NCBI RefSeq assembly: GCF_014145505.1
Contig: NZ_JACIUZ010000044.1
Coordinates: 62,001-126,000 of the forward strand
Direction: 5' to 3'
DNA: 64,000 nucleotides
Origin: Limosilactobacillus fastidiosus
Lineage (GTDB): Bacteria; Bacillota; Bacilli; Lactobacillales; Lactobacillaceae
Position numbers and translations under genes: made by a program. Below are positions 33,300-42,300 of the stretch, piece after piece (position 1 is the stretch's first letter; every line of letters starts with the position of its first letter). Under the pieces are notes generated by a model that made no database searches, was not told the DNA's origin, and saw only the letters and a program-made list of their open reading frames with translations.

Positions 33300-35957
33300 A
33301 TGGCAAAGCAATTATTATTGATTGACGGTAACAGCATTGTTTTTCGGGCATTTTTTGCGATGCATAACCAGATTGATAAGTTTACTAATAAGGATGGCTT
33401 ACATACTGCAGCAATTTATGGTTTTAAGTTAATGCTTGATCATGTCTTGGAAAATTTCCATCCAGATGCAGCTTTGGTAGCCTTTGATGCTGGGAAAGTT
33501 ACCTTTCGAACCAAAATGTATGCCGATTATAAGGGCGGACGAAATAAAACTCCAGAAGAACTAACTGAACAGTTCCCCTATGTTCGTGAATTAGTAAGAG
33601 ATAGCGGTTTGCATACTTACGAATTAAAGGATTATGAAGCTGACGATATTATTGGTACTCTTGCGAAAGAAGGAGATGAAGCCGGCTATGAAACCTTAAT
33701 TGTCACAGGAGATCGTGATTTAACTCAATTAGCAAGTAATCACACTACCGTTGCCGTTACCCACAAGGGGGTTACCGATACTGAACATTATACGCCTGAA
33801 CATGTGAAGGAGAAACTAGGGATTACACCAACTCAAATTATTGATATGAAGGCACTAATGGGAGATAGTTCGGATAATTATCCTGGTGTTACTAAAATTG
33901 GTGAAAAAACGGCAATTAAGTTGGTGAAGCAATTTGGCTCTGTTGAGGGTATTTATGAAAATATCGATCAACTGAAAAAGAGCAAAATGAAGGAACATCT
34001 TGTTGAAGAAGAAGCTATTGCTCGGCAATGCAAAACGTTGGCAACAATTTTGCGTGATGCACCAATTGATATTAAATTAGCAGATCTGAATTATAATGGT
34101 CCCCAGACAGAAAAGTTAATTGATTTTTACCAGAAAATGGATTTTCGTTCTTTTTTAAAGAAGCTGGATGTTCTGTCAGATGAACAGGAAGTCGAAATTG
34201 CCCCAATTAAATATACAGAATTGACTGCTAATAATCTGGAGCTTGTGTCACAATTAGGCGATCGAGGAAGCTTTTACTTGGAAATGCCGGATGCCAATTA
34301 CCATACTTCACCATTTGCTGGGTTTGTTATTGGTAACGGGAAACAATGGTTAGTAAGTCGTGATTCAGAGTTGTTGAAGACGAAGCAAGTTCGAGAATGG
34401 CTCGCTGATTCGGCTATTAAGAAAGATGTCTTTAATGCCAAGGCGCAAATTGTTGGTTTGAATCGTCTCGGAATTGAGTTAAAGGGAATTGACTTTGACT
34501 TGCTTTTAGCATCCTACCTTTTGAATACCAATGATAATAGTAATGATCTAGGGAAACTTGCCCAGGAGCATGAATATGCCGATGTACAAACTGATGAGGA
34601 AGTTTATGGCAAGGGGGTTAAACGGGCAATTCCTAATGATGAGATATTTTTTAAACACCTTGCTAATAAAGCACGGGCAATCGAAAAATTACGTTCCTCA
34701 TTATTTAAGCAATTAGATGAGAATGAACAATTACCACTTTATACTGATATTGAATTACCACTAGCTCATGTGTTGGCAAAGATGGAAATTACCGGTGTGC
34801 ATGTTAATGCACAAACGTTAAAAGATATGGGAAGTAAGTTAACTGAGCGCTTAGCTGAAATTAAGGAACAAATTTATCAGGAAGCCGGTGAAGAATTTAA
34901 TGTTAATTCTACAAAGCAACTTGGACAAATTCTCTTTGAAAAATTAAAGTTACCCGTAATTAAGAAGACCAAAACTGGCTATTCAACGGCTGTTGATGTT
35001 CTTGAAAAGTTAGCTCCGCAAGCACCAATCGTTGAAAATATTCTTCAATATCGACAAATTTCAAAGTTACAATCAACGTATATTAAGGGATTGTTGAAGG
35101 TAATCCATTCTAGCGACCAGAAAATTCATACTCGCTATCTTCAGACCTTGACCCAAACAGGACGATTATCATCCGTTGATCCAAACTTACAAAACATCCC
35201 GGTTCGGTTACCTGAGGGACGGCAAATTCGTCGAGCATTTGTCCCTAGTTATGATGGATGGCAAATCTTCTCCTCCGATTATTCACAAGTTGAGTTGCGC
35301 GTTCTGGCTCATATTACAGGTGACCATAACCTCCAGGAGGACTTTAAAAATGGTGAAGATATTCACGCAAGTACTGCTCGCCGAATCTTTCATTTAAAGC
35401 CTGAAGAAAGAATTGATCGGGATATGCGACGGCGTGCCAAGGCGGTTAACTTTGGGATTGTTTACGGAATTAGTGACTATGGATTGGCTCAACGTATCCA
35501 TGTGAGCAGGAGTCAGGCACACGAGTTTATCCAAAGTTACTTTAAGGAATTTCCTAAAGTAAAGGACTACATACATGACACAATTGAGTTTGCTCGTAAA
35601 AATGGCTATGTTGAAACGATCACTCATCGTCGTCGCTATTTACCAGACATTAATGCGAAGAATTTTAGTCGCCGATCATTTGCTGAAAGAACGGCAATGA
35701 ATACACCTATTCAGGGAAGTGCTGCAGATATCATTAAGATTGCAATGATTAGAATGCAGGACGAGCTTGAAAAGCACCATTTAAAGGCCAAAATGTTACT
35801 TCAAATTCATGACGAATTGGTCTTTGAGGCACCCAAGGAAGAAATTTCGGTATTGAGTAGATTGGTGCCAGATGTAATGGATTCAGCTGTGAAACTTGCT
35901 GTTCCCTTAAAGGTTGATAGTAAATATGGTGATACTTGGTATGATTTGAAAAAGTAG
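33300..35957 (+). CDS. polA: DNA polymerase I
   Basis: An 885-residue family A polymerase. The 5' nuclease domain (1 to about 290) has LLIDGNSIVFRAFFA, DYEADDIIGTLA and GDSSDNYPGV. The middle 3'-5' exonuclease-like domain (about 300-470) lacks the acidic motifs: the first strand reads FYLEMPD without the Asp-x-Glu pair, so proofreading is probably absent, as in Bacillus-type enzymes. The polymerase domain has motif A DYSQVELRVLAH, motif B RRRAKAVNFGIVYG and motif C LLQIHDELVFE. It removes primers and fills gaps. First gene of a replication-repair block. Confidence 0.96.
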   Translation: MAKQLLLIDGNSIVFRAFFAMHNQIDKFTNKDGLHTAAIYGFKLMLDHVLENFHPDAALVAFDAGKVTFRTKMYADYKGGRNKTPEELTEQFPYVRELVRDSGLHTYELKDYEADDIIGTLAKEGDEAGYETLIVTGDRDLTQLASNHTTVAVTHKGVTDTEHYTPEHVKEKLGITPTQIIDMKALMGDSSDNYPGVTKIGEKTAIKLVKQFGSVEGIYENIDQLKKSKMKEHLVEEEAIARQCKTLATILRDAPIDIKLADLNYNGPQTEKLIDFYQKMDFRSFLKKLDVLSDEQEVEIAPIKYTELTANNLELVSQLGDRGSFYLEMPDANYHTSPFAGFVIGNGKQWLVSRDSELLKTKQVREWLADSAIKKDVFNAKAQIVGLNRLGIELKGIDFDLLLASYLLNTNDNSNDLGKLAQEHEYADVQTDEEVYGKGVKRAIPNDEIFFKHLANKARAIEKLRSSLFKQLDENEQLPLYTDIELPLAHVLAKMEITGVHVNAQTLKDMGSKLTERLAEIKEQIYQEAGEEFNVNSTKQLGQILFEKLKLPVIKKTKTGYSTAVDVLEKLAPQAPIVENILQYRQISKLQSTYIKGLLKVIHSSDQKIHTRYLQTLTQTGRLSSVDPNLQNIPVRLPEGRQIRRAFVPSYDGWQIFSSDYSQVELRVLAHITGDHNLQEDFKNGEDIHASTARRIFHLKPEERIDRDMRRRAKAVNFGIVYGISDYGLAQRIHVSRSQAHEFIQSYFKEFPKVKDYIHDTIEFARKNGYVETITHRRRYLPDINAKNFSRRSFAERTAMNTPIQGSAADIIKIAMIRMQDELEKHHLKAKMLLQIHDELVFEAPKEEISVLSRLVPDVMDSAVKLAVPLKVDSKYGDTWYDLKK

Positions 35958-35968
35958 GGGGAGTTAAA

Positions 35969-36811
35969 ATGCCTGAATTACCGGAAGTTGAAACCGTTCG
36001 TCGTGGCTTGCTAAAGATTGCAGCTGGCCGAAAAATAAATGGGATTGATGTTCATTATGGTAAAACGATTACTAATGATATTGAAGAGTTTCGCCAATCA
36101 TTAATTGGGCAGACTATCCAAACAATTGATCGTCGCGGTAAATACTTGCTCTTTCGTTTTAGTAATAATTTAACAATGGTTTCTCATTTACGGATGGAGG
36201 GAAGCTATTATACTCAGCCTATAAATGCCTCAATTGATAAACATACTCATGTCGTTTTTAAATTTACTGACGGAACGGAGCTTTGTTATCGGGATACCCG
36301 AAAGTTTGGTCGAATGACGTTAGTAAAAACTGGCGAGGAAATGACAGTTGGTGGTTTGAAAACGATCGGTCCTGAACCAACTACCACAGATTTTAAGCTT
36401 GACTACTTCGAAAAGATCTTACGGCGTAGTCACGGAAAAATAAAACCGTTTTTGCTTAACCAACGGCATGTTGCTGGACTAGGCAATATCTATGTTGATG
36501 AAGTTCTTTGGATGAGTGAAATAAATCCTGAACAGCCAGCTAATACTTTAACGAAGAATCAAATCCAAATCCTTCGCGATAATATTATTAAAGAATTAGC
36601 AACTGCAACTAAATATAAGGGAACAACAGTCCATTCATTTAAAAATGCATTTGGTGATGCAGGTGCTTTTCAAGAACAATTAAATGCGTATGGTCGCAGT
36701 GGTGATCGCTGTCCGCGTTGTGGAACGAAAATGGTTAAGATTAAAGTTAACCAACGTGGAACAACCTTTTGTCCCCACTGTCAGCCGTTATTGGAGAATG
36801 AAAATGACTAA
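35969..36811 (+). CDS. mutM: Formamidopyrimidine-DNA glycosylase
   Basis: A 280-residue Fpg/Nei enzyme. Catalytic Pro2 and Glu3 start the protein (MPELPEVETVRRGL), the H2TH part includes LNQRHVAGLGNIYVDE, and the C-terminal zinc finger is CPRCG...FCPHC with four Cys. It excises 8-oxoguanine and nicks the abasic site. GGGGGAG lies upstream. It overlaps coaE by eight bases. The order polA-mutM-coaE is standard in Firmicutes. Confidence 0.97.
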   Translation: MPELPEVETVRRGLLKIAAGRKINGIDVHYGKTITNDIEEFRQSLIGQTIQTIDRRGKYLLFRFSNNLTMVSHLRMEGSYYTQPINASIDKHTHVVFKFTDGTELCYRDTRKFGRMTLVKTGEEMTVGGLKTIGPEPTTTDFKLDYFEKILRRSHGKIKPFLLNQRHVAGLGNIYVDEVLWMSEINPEQPANTLTKNQIQILRDNIIKELATATKYKGTTVHSFKNAFGDAGAFQEQLNAYGRSGDRCPRCGTKMVKIKVNQRGTTFCPHCQPLLENEND

Positions 36812-37409
36812 GATAATTGGACTGACGGGAGGAATTGCAAGTGGTAAATCAACTGTTAGTAACCTATTAAGATTAAGTGGCTATCCCATAGTCGATGCAG
36901 ATCAAATCACCCGTCGGTTACAAGCTGCTCATTCAAAAGGCCTGGAACAATTAGTTACAGTGTTTGGTGAACAAATCCTTAATCCTGATCAAACATTAAA
37001 TCGGTATACTTTAGGATCCATTGTTTTTAATGATCAAGAGAAACTGAATAAATTAAATATAGTGATGCAGCCTTTGATTTATGATGAGATTTGGCGGCAA
37101 GTAAAGCATTATCGAAAGCAACAGCTCCCGTATGTTATTTTGGATGTTCCATTACTATTTGAAGCAAACTATGCTAACGACTGTGATTTAATTATAGTGG
37201 TAACAGTTGATCGACAAACGCAACTTCAGCGTTTGATGCACCGAAATGGTTATTCAAAGTTTGATGCAGAACAACGAATTAATTCACAAATGTCGTTAGC
37301 AAAGAAAGAGAAGCGGGCAGATATTGTAATTAATAATAGTGGTAACAGGGATGAATTAGAACGTCAGGTTGCCAACTTGATTGATCAAATGCGTCATCAT
37401 AAGTTATGA
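36804..37409 (+). CDS. coaE: Dephospho-CoA kinase
   Basis: ATG at 36804 follows GGAG with seven-base spacing and lies inside the end of mutM. The 201-residue P-loop kinase begins MTKIIGLTGGIASGKSTVSN, has DADQITRRL and the lid IVVTVDRQTQLQRLMHRN. It phosphorylates dephospho-CoA, the last step of CoA synthesis. Full length for the family. Confidence 0.96.
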   Translation: MTKIIGLTGGIASGKSTVSNLLRLSGYPIVDADQITRRLQAAHSKGLEQLVTVFGEQILNPDQTLNRYTLGSIVFNDQEKLNKLNIVMQPLIYDEIWRQVKHYRKQQLPYVILDVPLLFEANYANDCDLIIVVTVDRQTQLQRLMHRNGYSKFDAEQRINSQMSLAKKEKRADIVINNSGNRDELERQVANLIDQMRHHKL

Positions 37410-37450
37410 TAAAGAGAAACTTATTTGTGAGTAAGTAAGGAGGAAGGGAA

Positions 37451-37915
37451 TTGCGTTGTCCCCACTGTCATAAAAATGGCTCACGTGTTGTAGACAGTCG
37501 ACCAAGTGAAGACGGAACTTTTATTAGACGCCGTCGTGAGTGTATTCACTGTGGCTTCAGGTTTACTACCTTTGAACGGTATGAAGAAACTCCATTGTTA
37601 GTAATCAAAAAGGATGGGACGCGGCAGGAATTTAGCCGACAAAAGATCTTGAATGGGATTGTTAGATCAGCAGAAAAGCGGCCTGTCAGCATGGAACGTT
37701 TAACAAAGGTAACTGATAAGATTGAAAAGGAAATTCGTAGTCTTGGTGAGAATGAGGTTTCTAGTCAGGTTATTGGTAAATTTGTCATGCAAGAATTAAA
37801 GGACGTTGACGAGATTGCTTATATACGCTTTGCGAGTGTTTATCGGCAGTTTAAGGATGTTGATGCCTTCATGAACGAGCTTGAATCAATGATGAAAAGT
37901 AATGATAAAAAGTAA
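37451..37915 (+). CDS. nrdR: Transcriptional repressor NrdR
   Basis: TTG start at 37451 with AGGAGGAAGGG upstream. The 154-residue protein has a zinc ribbon (Cys3, Cys6, Cys31, Cys34: [10 protein letters not shown] and CIHCGFRF) followed by an ATP-cone (about 47-137, [19 protein letters not shown]). NrdR senses ATP/dATP and represses ribonucleotide reductase genes. Position before dnaB-dnaI is conserved in Firmicutes. Confidence 0.97.
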   Translation: MRCPHCHKNGSRVVDSRPSEDGTFIRRRRECIHCGFRFTTFERYEETPLLVIKKDGTRQEFSRQKILNGIVRSAEKRPVSMERLTKVTDKIEKEIRSLGENEVSSQVIGKFVMQELKDVDEIAYIRFASVYRQFKDVDAFMNELESMMKSNDKK

Positions 37916-37932
37916 AGGAGAACGAGGTCAAA

Positions 37933-39300
37933 ATGACTGAAGCTAAATCAATATTTGATCCAAGTGCTGGATATATTGTTACTGCTAGCTATCGGTGGTC
38001 AAACTTTGATGAGAATGTTTTTGAACTTTTTTACCAGCCCATTTTAGGCCCGACTTCTTATGCAATGTTTCACGCGCTACATTCACAAATGAATAAAAGA
38101 CCAGTGATTAGTGAACGGCAGTTGCAATCACAATTGTTGATTCAATTAAATGCAGGTCGCCATGATGCAGCTGAAGCAATTCAGCGATTAGAAGCTGTTG
38201 GAATGTTACGAACTTTTAATCAAGCAGACCAACTTGGTGAGTTATTTGTATATGAACTTCAACCAACGATCACGCCAACTGAATTTATTAATGACAATCT
38301 TTTAAGTGTATTACTCTTGGATGCTGTTGGTGAAAGTCGTTTTATTGAATTAGGAAAGTATGCAAAACGATACACTTTGGAAGGGACTAGCTCTTCTTTA
38401 AAAGAAGTTACGCATAATTTCTTTGATGTTTTTCATGTTGATGAACAGAAAATAACTCATTTGCCGACAGAGATTAGTTCTGCCCGTAAATCACTAGTGG
38501 ACGAAAAACGACCAGTGAAAAAAATAGCCTCCATTGATTTTGATTGGCCAACCTTAGTCCAATTACTAAGCAACCAACCAATTACTGAAACTGATTTAAA
38601 TACTAACCGAGAATTAATCCAAGTTGAACACCAACTCTATGGAATAGATGAACCAACAATGGCACGATTACTTACCCAGTCAACAGACCTAGCAACAAAT
38701 AAAATTCAGCCACGAAGACTTAAAAAAATTATTGCCGAAAAGTATCGGGTCGATGCAAAAAAAACCGGCAAAAAAGGTGTTGGGGCAGGAAAAATGACAA
38801 AACTATCAGCAAACTTTTCTCAAGAAGAGCAGCAATTGATTGAAACTTGTAAGTATTATGCCCCGATTACTTTTCTCCAACAATTAAAGCAACAAATGGG
38901 GGGCTTTGTAACTTCGGGTGAACGGACAATAATCCGGAGTTTGATACAAGAACAGCAGCTAGATGCAGGAGTGGTGAATATTCTTTCTTGGTACGTAATT
39001 GCATCACTCGAGCGCTCAACCCTTCAGGCAAACTATGTTAACACAATTGCTAATAATTGGATGCGTGCAGGGGTAGCAACAGCTGAAGAAGCTCTGGAAC
39101 ATATTCATCATTTTAATAACAAGAAAACACAACAACTCTCAAAACGTTCGTCAAACTATTACCGTCAACGGACCACAACTGTTCGCGAGAAGATGCCCTC
39201 TTGGACTAAAGAGGACGAAAAGAAGAGTGAAAAATCGACACCAGAACAGTTGAATAAGCTTCGTCAGCGGTTGGCGAGACGGAAAAAGGAAAGGGGATGA
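37933..39300 (+). CDS. dnaB: Replication initiation/membrane attachment protein DnaB
   Basis: A 455-residue Firmicutes DnaB (not the helicase). Winged-helix-like N-terminal part (LFYQPILGPTSYAMFHAL) and C-terminal DnaD-like domain around FLQQLKQQMGGFVTSGE and NILSWYVIASLERSTLQANY, then a basic tail RLARRKKERG. It helps DnaD and DnaI load the replicative helicase at the origin and during restart. Six bases separate it from dnaI, whose ribosome site AAAAGGAAAGGGG lies in its last codons. Confidence 0.9.
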   Translation: MTEAKSIFDPSAGYIVTASYRWSNFDENVFELFYQPILGPTSYAMFHALHSQMNKRPVISERQLQSQLLIQLNAGRHDAAEAIQRLEAVGMLRTFNQADQLGELFVYELQPTITPTEFINDNLLSVLLLDAVGESRFIELGKYAKRYTLEGTSSSLKEVTHNFFDVFHVDEQKITHLPTEISSARKSLVDEKRPVKKIASIDFDWPTLVQLLSNQPITETDLNTNRELIQVEHQLYGIDEPTMARLLTQSTDLATNKIQPRRLKKIIAEKYRVDAKKTGKKGVGAGKMTKLSANFSQEEQQLIETCKYYAPITFLQQLKQQMGGFVTSGERTIIRSLIQEQQLDAGVVNILSWYVIASLERSTLQANYVNTIANNWMRAGVATAEEALEHIHHFNNKKTQQLSKRSSNYYRQRTTTVREKMPSWTKEDEKKSEKSTPEQLNKLRQRLARRKKERG

Positions 39301-39306
39301 GGGTAA

Positions 39307-40245
39307 ATGAAATCATTAAGCAAAACGATGAGTGAAATTATGAAGCAGCAGAATTTTGAACCTGCCTATAGGCAAATGATGAGTCAGGTACTTAAGGATC
39401 CAGAAATTGCCGCATTCCTGAAGAAAAATGCTCAGAATCTTTCACCACAAGCGATTGATCGTGGCGAAGCTAAACTTTATGAATATTATCATGAAAAGCA
39501 GTTGGTTAGTAAAGGAACGGCGACAGTAGCTCCTGGTTATTCTCCCCAATTAGTTATTAATGCAGGGCAAATTGATGTGACGTACGTTCCAACTAAAAAG
39601 TTAATTGAGCAACAACACCAAGCTCATATTAAACGGCTAGTATCATCAATTAATATGCCGAAGTTTATTCGTAATGCATCGTTTGATCACTTTTATATTG
39701 ATGATACTCATCAAACTGAAACACGAAACGCGGCTTTGAACGCTGCTTTGGATTTTGTTGAACAGTATTCTGCAAGTGATTTTCGTCCGGGATTATATCT
39801 TTACGGTCGTTTTGGGGTTGGAAAAACTTATCTTTTGGGGGCAATTGCTAATGAAATTGCGCGACAAAAGGGTGTTGCGACTACAATGATGCATTTTCCA
39901 AGTTTTGTAGTTGAAATGCGTAATTCAATTAAGAATAATAACTTGGGACAAAAACTAGACGCTGTAAAGAAAGCCCCGATATTGGTTCTTGATGATATTG
40001 GTGCTGACGCGATGACCACCTGGGCTCGGGATGACATTCTTGGTGTGATTTTAGAATACCGAATGCAAGAGGAATTACCCACATTTTTTAGTTCTAATTT
40101 TTCAATGGCAGAACTTCAAGATCATCTGGCAGTAAACGTTCGTGGAGATTCTGAACCAGTCAAGGCAAGTCGGCTTATGGAGCGGATCAAGTTTCTTTCA
40201 CGTGAATACGAAATGGCGGGAGCTAACTTACGGGAAAAAGGATAA
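39307..40245 (+). CDS. dnaI: Primosomal protein DnaI (helicase loader)
   Basis: A 312-residue AAA+ loader. The N-terminal ~100 residues include the helicase-binding part. Walker A is YGRFGVGKTYLL (about 165-176), Walker B LVLDDIGADAMTTW, and sensor-type SNFSMAELQDHL follows. Cysteines for the usual N-terminal zinc site are not apparent, so zinc binding may be lost. It loads the hexameric helicase with DnaB/DnaD help. Confidence 0.92.
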   Translation: MKSLSKTMSEIMKQQNFEPAYRQMMSQVLKDPEIAAFLKKNAQNLSPQAIDRGEAKLYEYYHEKQLVSKGTATVAPGYSPQLVINAGQIDVTYVPTKKLIEQQHQAHIKRLVSSINMPKFIRNASFDHFYIDDTHQTETRNAALNAALDFVEQYSASDFRPGLYLYGRFGVGKTYLLGAIANEIARQKGVATTMMHFPSFVVEMRNSIKNNNLGQKLDAVKKAPILVLDDIGADAMTTWARDDILGVILEYRMQEELPTFFSSNFSMAELQDHLAVNVRGDSEPVKASRLMERIKFLSREYEMAGANLREKG

Positions 40246-40272
40246 AAATCTGAATAGATTTATTGCTTTTCC

Positions 40273-40301
40273 TTGACATTGGATGAATGCTTTAGTATTC
40301 T
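40273..40301 (+). promoter_or_regulatory. infC operon promoter
   Basis: TTGACA (40273-40278), 17-base spacer, TATTCT (40296-40301). Confidence 0.75.
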
Positions 40302-40307
40302 AGATAG

Positions 40308-40438
40308 CGTTGAAAGAAAAAGCAGGAGCGCCCGCTTCTCGCCTAGGTGATAAGGATTGCCGGGCTGACGAGTTAAATAAAAACAATTTCGGGATTGTTT
40401 ATTATTAGCGGGGTGTAGGTTGCACTCCGCTTTTTTTG
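40308..40438 (+). promoter_or_regulatory. L20 leader (autoregulatory) of infC-rpmI-rplT
   Basis: A structured leader between promoter and infC with a UUCGG hairpin (AAACAAT...ATTGTTT, 40381-40400) and a terminator AGCGGGGTG / CACTCCGCT followed by seven T (40407-40437). Firmicutes L20 leaders bind ribosomal protein L20 and cause premature termination when L20 is in excess. Location, size and terminator fit that family; I have not aligned it to the model. Confidence 0.75.
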
Positions 40439-40475
40439 CTTGATCTTTCGCTAATAAAATTGGAGGTGCGTTGCC

Positions 40476-41000
40476 ATAGCTCAAGATATGATTGTCAATA
40501 ACGGTATTCGTGCTCGTGAAGTACGGCTTATTGGTCAAGATGGTGAACAATTAGGAATCAAGTCGAAGCGTGAGGCTTTACAATTAGCTGAAGATGCTAA
40601 CCTTGATTTAGTTCTGGTCGCTCCAAAGGCTCGGCCAGCTGTTGCCCGGATCATGGATTACGGAAAGTACCGTTACGAAATGCAAAAGAAAGAGCGTGAA
40701 GCTCGAAAGAAGCAAAAGACTGTAACGGTTAAGGAAATTCGGTTGAGTCCTTCAATCGATACAAACGACTTTAATGTTAAGTTAAAGCGAGTTCGTAAAT
40801 TTATTGAAAAAGGCGATAAGGTTCGTGTTTCCTTACGATTCCGTGGTCGTGCTATCACACATAAGGATATCGGTCGTGACATGATTGAAAGAATGGCCAA
40901 AGAAACTGAGGACATTGCAACAGTTGTACAACGACCAAAAATGGAAGGGCGGAGTATTTTCTTAACTCTTGCTCCAGCTGCTGATAAAGCAAAAAATTAA
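40476..41000 (+). CDS. infC: Translation initiation factor IF-3, with AUA start
   Basis: The only well-placed start for the GGAGGT at 40461-40466 is ATA at 40476; the first in-frame ATG (40488) lies about 20 bases from it. From ATA the product is 174 residues and begins with the lactobacillus-type [19 protein letters not shown]. The N-terminal and C-terminal IF3 domains are complete ([29 protein letters not shown]). IF3 rejects non-standard start codons, so an AUA start would make its own synthesis self-limiting, as AUU does in E. coli and Bacillus. Confidence 0.9.
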   Translation: MAQDMIVNNGIRAREVRLIGQDGEQLGIKSKREALQLAEDANLDLVLVAPKARPAVARIMDYGKYRYEMQKKEREARKKQKTVTVKEIRLSPSIDTNDFNVKLKRVRKFIEKGDKVRVSLRFRGRAITHKDIGRDMIERMAKETEDIATVVQRPKMEGRSIFLTLAPAADKAKN

Positions 41001-41025
41001 TTTAAGAAAGTAGGGAATTTTTCTT

Positions 41026-41223
41026 ATGCCAAAGATGAAGACTAACCGTGCCGCTGCAAAGCGTTTTAAGCGTACTGCTAATGGTGGATTCAAGAGTGCA
41101 AACTCATTCACCAGCCACCGTTTCCACGGTAAGACCAAGAAGCAACGTCGTCAATTACGTGGCTTGAGCATGATGGACAAGACCAACGTAAAACGTTACA
41201 AGAAGTTATTACCATTTAAGTAA
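41026..41223 (+). CDS. rpmI: 50S ribosomal protein L35
   Basis: A 65-residue basic protein, MPKMKTNRAAAKRFKRTANG, with the conserved HRFHGKTKKQRRQLRG and KRYKKLLPFK end. Full length. Middle gene of infC-rpmI-rplT under L20 control. Confidence 0.98.
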   Translation: MPKMKTNRAAAKRFKRTANGGFKSANSFTSHRFHGKTKKQRRQLRGLSMMDKTNVKRYKKLLPFK

Positions 41224-41265
41224 ACTTCGTTCGAATTAAGAAAAAACACGTAGGAGGAATTCAAC

Positions 41266-41619
41266 ATGCGAGTTAAAGGTGGAACTGTTACGCGCGCACG
41301 TCGTAAGCGCATTATGAAATTAGCAAAGGGTTACCGTGGTTCAAAGCACCGTCTATTTAAGACAGCTAAGGATCAAGTAATGAAGAGCTACACTTATGCT
41401 TTCCGCGACCGGAAGGTTAATAAGCGTAAGTTCCGTGAACTTTGGATTGCCCGGATTAACGCTGCTGCACGTATGAATGATATTAGCTACAGCAAGTTAA
41501 TGCACGGTTTGAAGTTAGCTAACATTGACATCAATCGGAAGATGTTAGCTGATTTGGCTGTTAACGATGCTGAAGCATTTAAGGCAATCGTTGATGAAGC
41601 AAAAAAAGCTCTTAACTAA
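41266..41619 (+). CDS. rplT: 50S ribosomal protein L20
   Basis: A 117-residue protein, [20 protein letters not shown], with [15 protein letters not shown] and [20 protein letters not shown]. It binds 23S rRNA early in large-subunit assembly and also represses its own operon through the leader. AGGAGG precedes the ATG. Full length; followed by a terminator. Confidence 0.98.
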   Translation: MRVKGGTVTRARRKRIMKLAKGYRGSKHRLFKTAKDQVMKSYTYAFRDRKVNKRKFRELWIARINAAARMNDISYSKLMHGLKLANIDINRKMLADLAVNDAEAFKAIVDEAKKALN

Positions 41620-41633
41620 GAGTTTTTAAAATG

Positions 41634-41678
41634 AAGCAACGATCATTGGTGAGCAGCCAGTGGATCGTTGCTTTTTTA
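41634..41678 (+). terminator. Terminator after rplT
   Basis: AAGCAACGATC pairs with GATCGTTGCTT, then six T. Confidence 0.88.
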
Positions 41679-41769
41679 TTTTCTCTTGTTATCAAGATAT
41701 TAAAAAGTAGCAGATAAGCGAAACAATCGTTATAATTAGAATGATAGTAATGATTTGAGAGGTACAACG

Positions 41770-42300
41770 TTGTTAGAAGAGTTTAAACCAACATGGATGG
41801 TAGAGAGTATTTATTCAGTTTCTCCTGAACAATTAAAGGCTCATGGTATTCATGCTGTTTTTAGTGATTTAGATAATACTTTAATTGCTTGGAATAATCC
41901 AGAAGGAACACCAGAATTGCATCAGTGGATGTCAGAGTTAGAAGAAGCTGGGGTCCCATTGATTGTGATTTCAAATAATAGTAAAGAACGGGTAGCAAAG
42001 GCTGTTAAAGTTTTGAATTTACCATTCATGTCCCGTTCGTTGAAACCATTAAGCTTTGGAATTACTCGGGCACGAAAGAAGTTAGGCTTGTCTAAGGATG
42101 AGGTTGTGATGGTTGGTGACCAACTAATGACGGATATGCTGGCTGCTCATCAAGCTGGAGTTCGGAGTATTTTGGTTAAGCCAATTGTTGAGACAGATAA
42201 GTGGACGACTAGAATGAATAGGTTCTTAGAAAAGTATGTATGGCGGAGGTTACACCGTCATTATCCAGATTTAAAATGGCAGGAGGATTTGAATGACTGA
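41770..42300 (+). CDS. yqeG: YqeG family HAD-type phosphatase
   Basis: TTG at 41770 fits the GAGAGGT site (six-base spacing) better than the frame's ATG at 41755. The 176-residue HAD protein has motif I FSDLDNTLIAW, motif II VISNNSKERV and motif III VMVGDQLMTDMLAA. YqeG-type enzymes are predicted phosphatases linked to the YqeH ribosome-assembly cluster. It overlaps yqeH by eight bases. Confidence 0.92.
   Translation: MLEEFKPTWMVESIYSVSPEQLKAHGIHAVFSDLDNTLIAWNNPEGTPELHQWMSELEEAGVPLIVISNNSKERVAKAVKVLNLPFMSRSLKPLSFGITRARKKLGLSKDEVVMVGDQLMTDMLAAHQAGVRSILVKPIVETDKWTTRMNRFLEKYVWRRLHRHYPDLKWQEDLND

Noticed and set aside
40488-40490. ATG as the infC start
   Set aside because: About 20 bases from the Shine-Dalgarno and would remove conserved N-terminal residues; ATA at 40476 is better placed.
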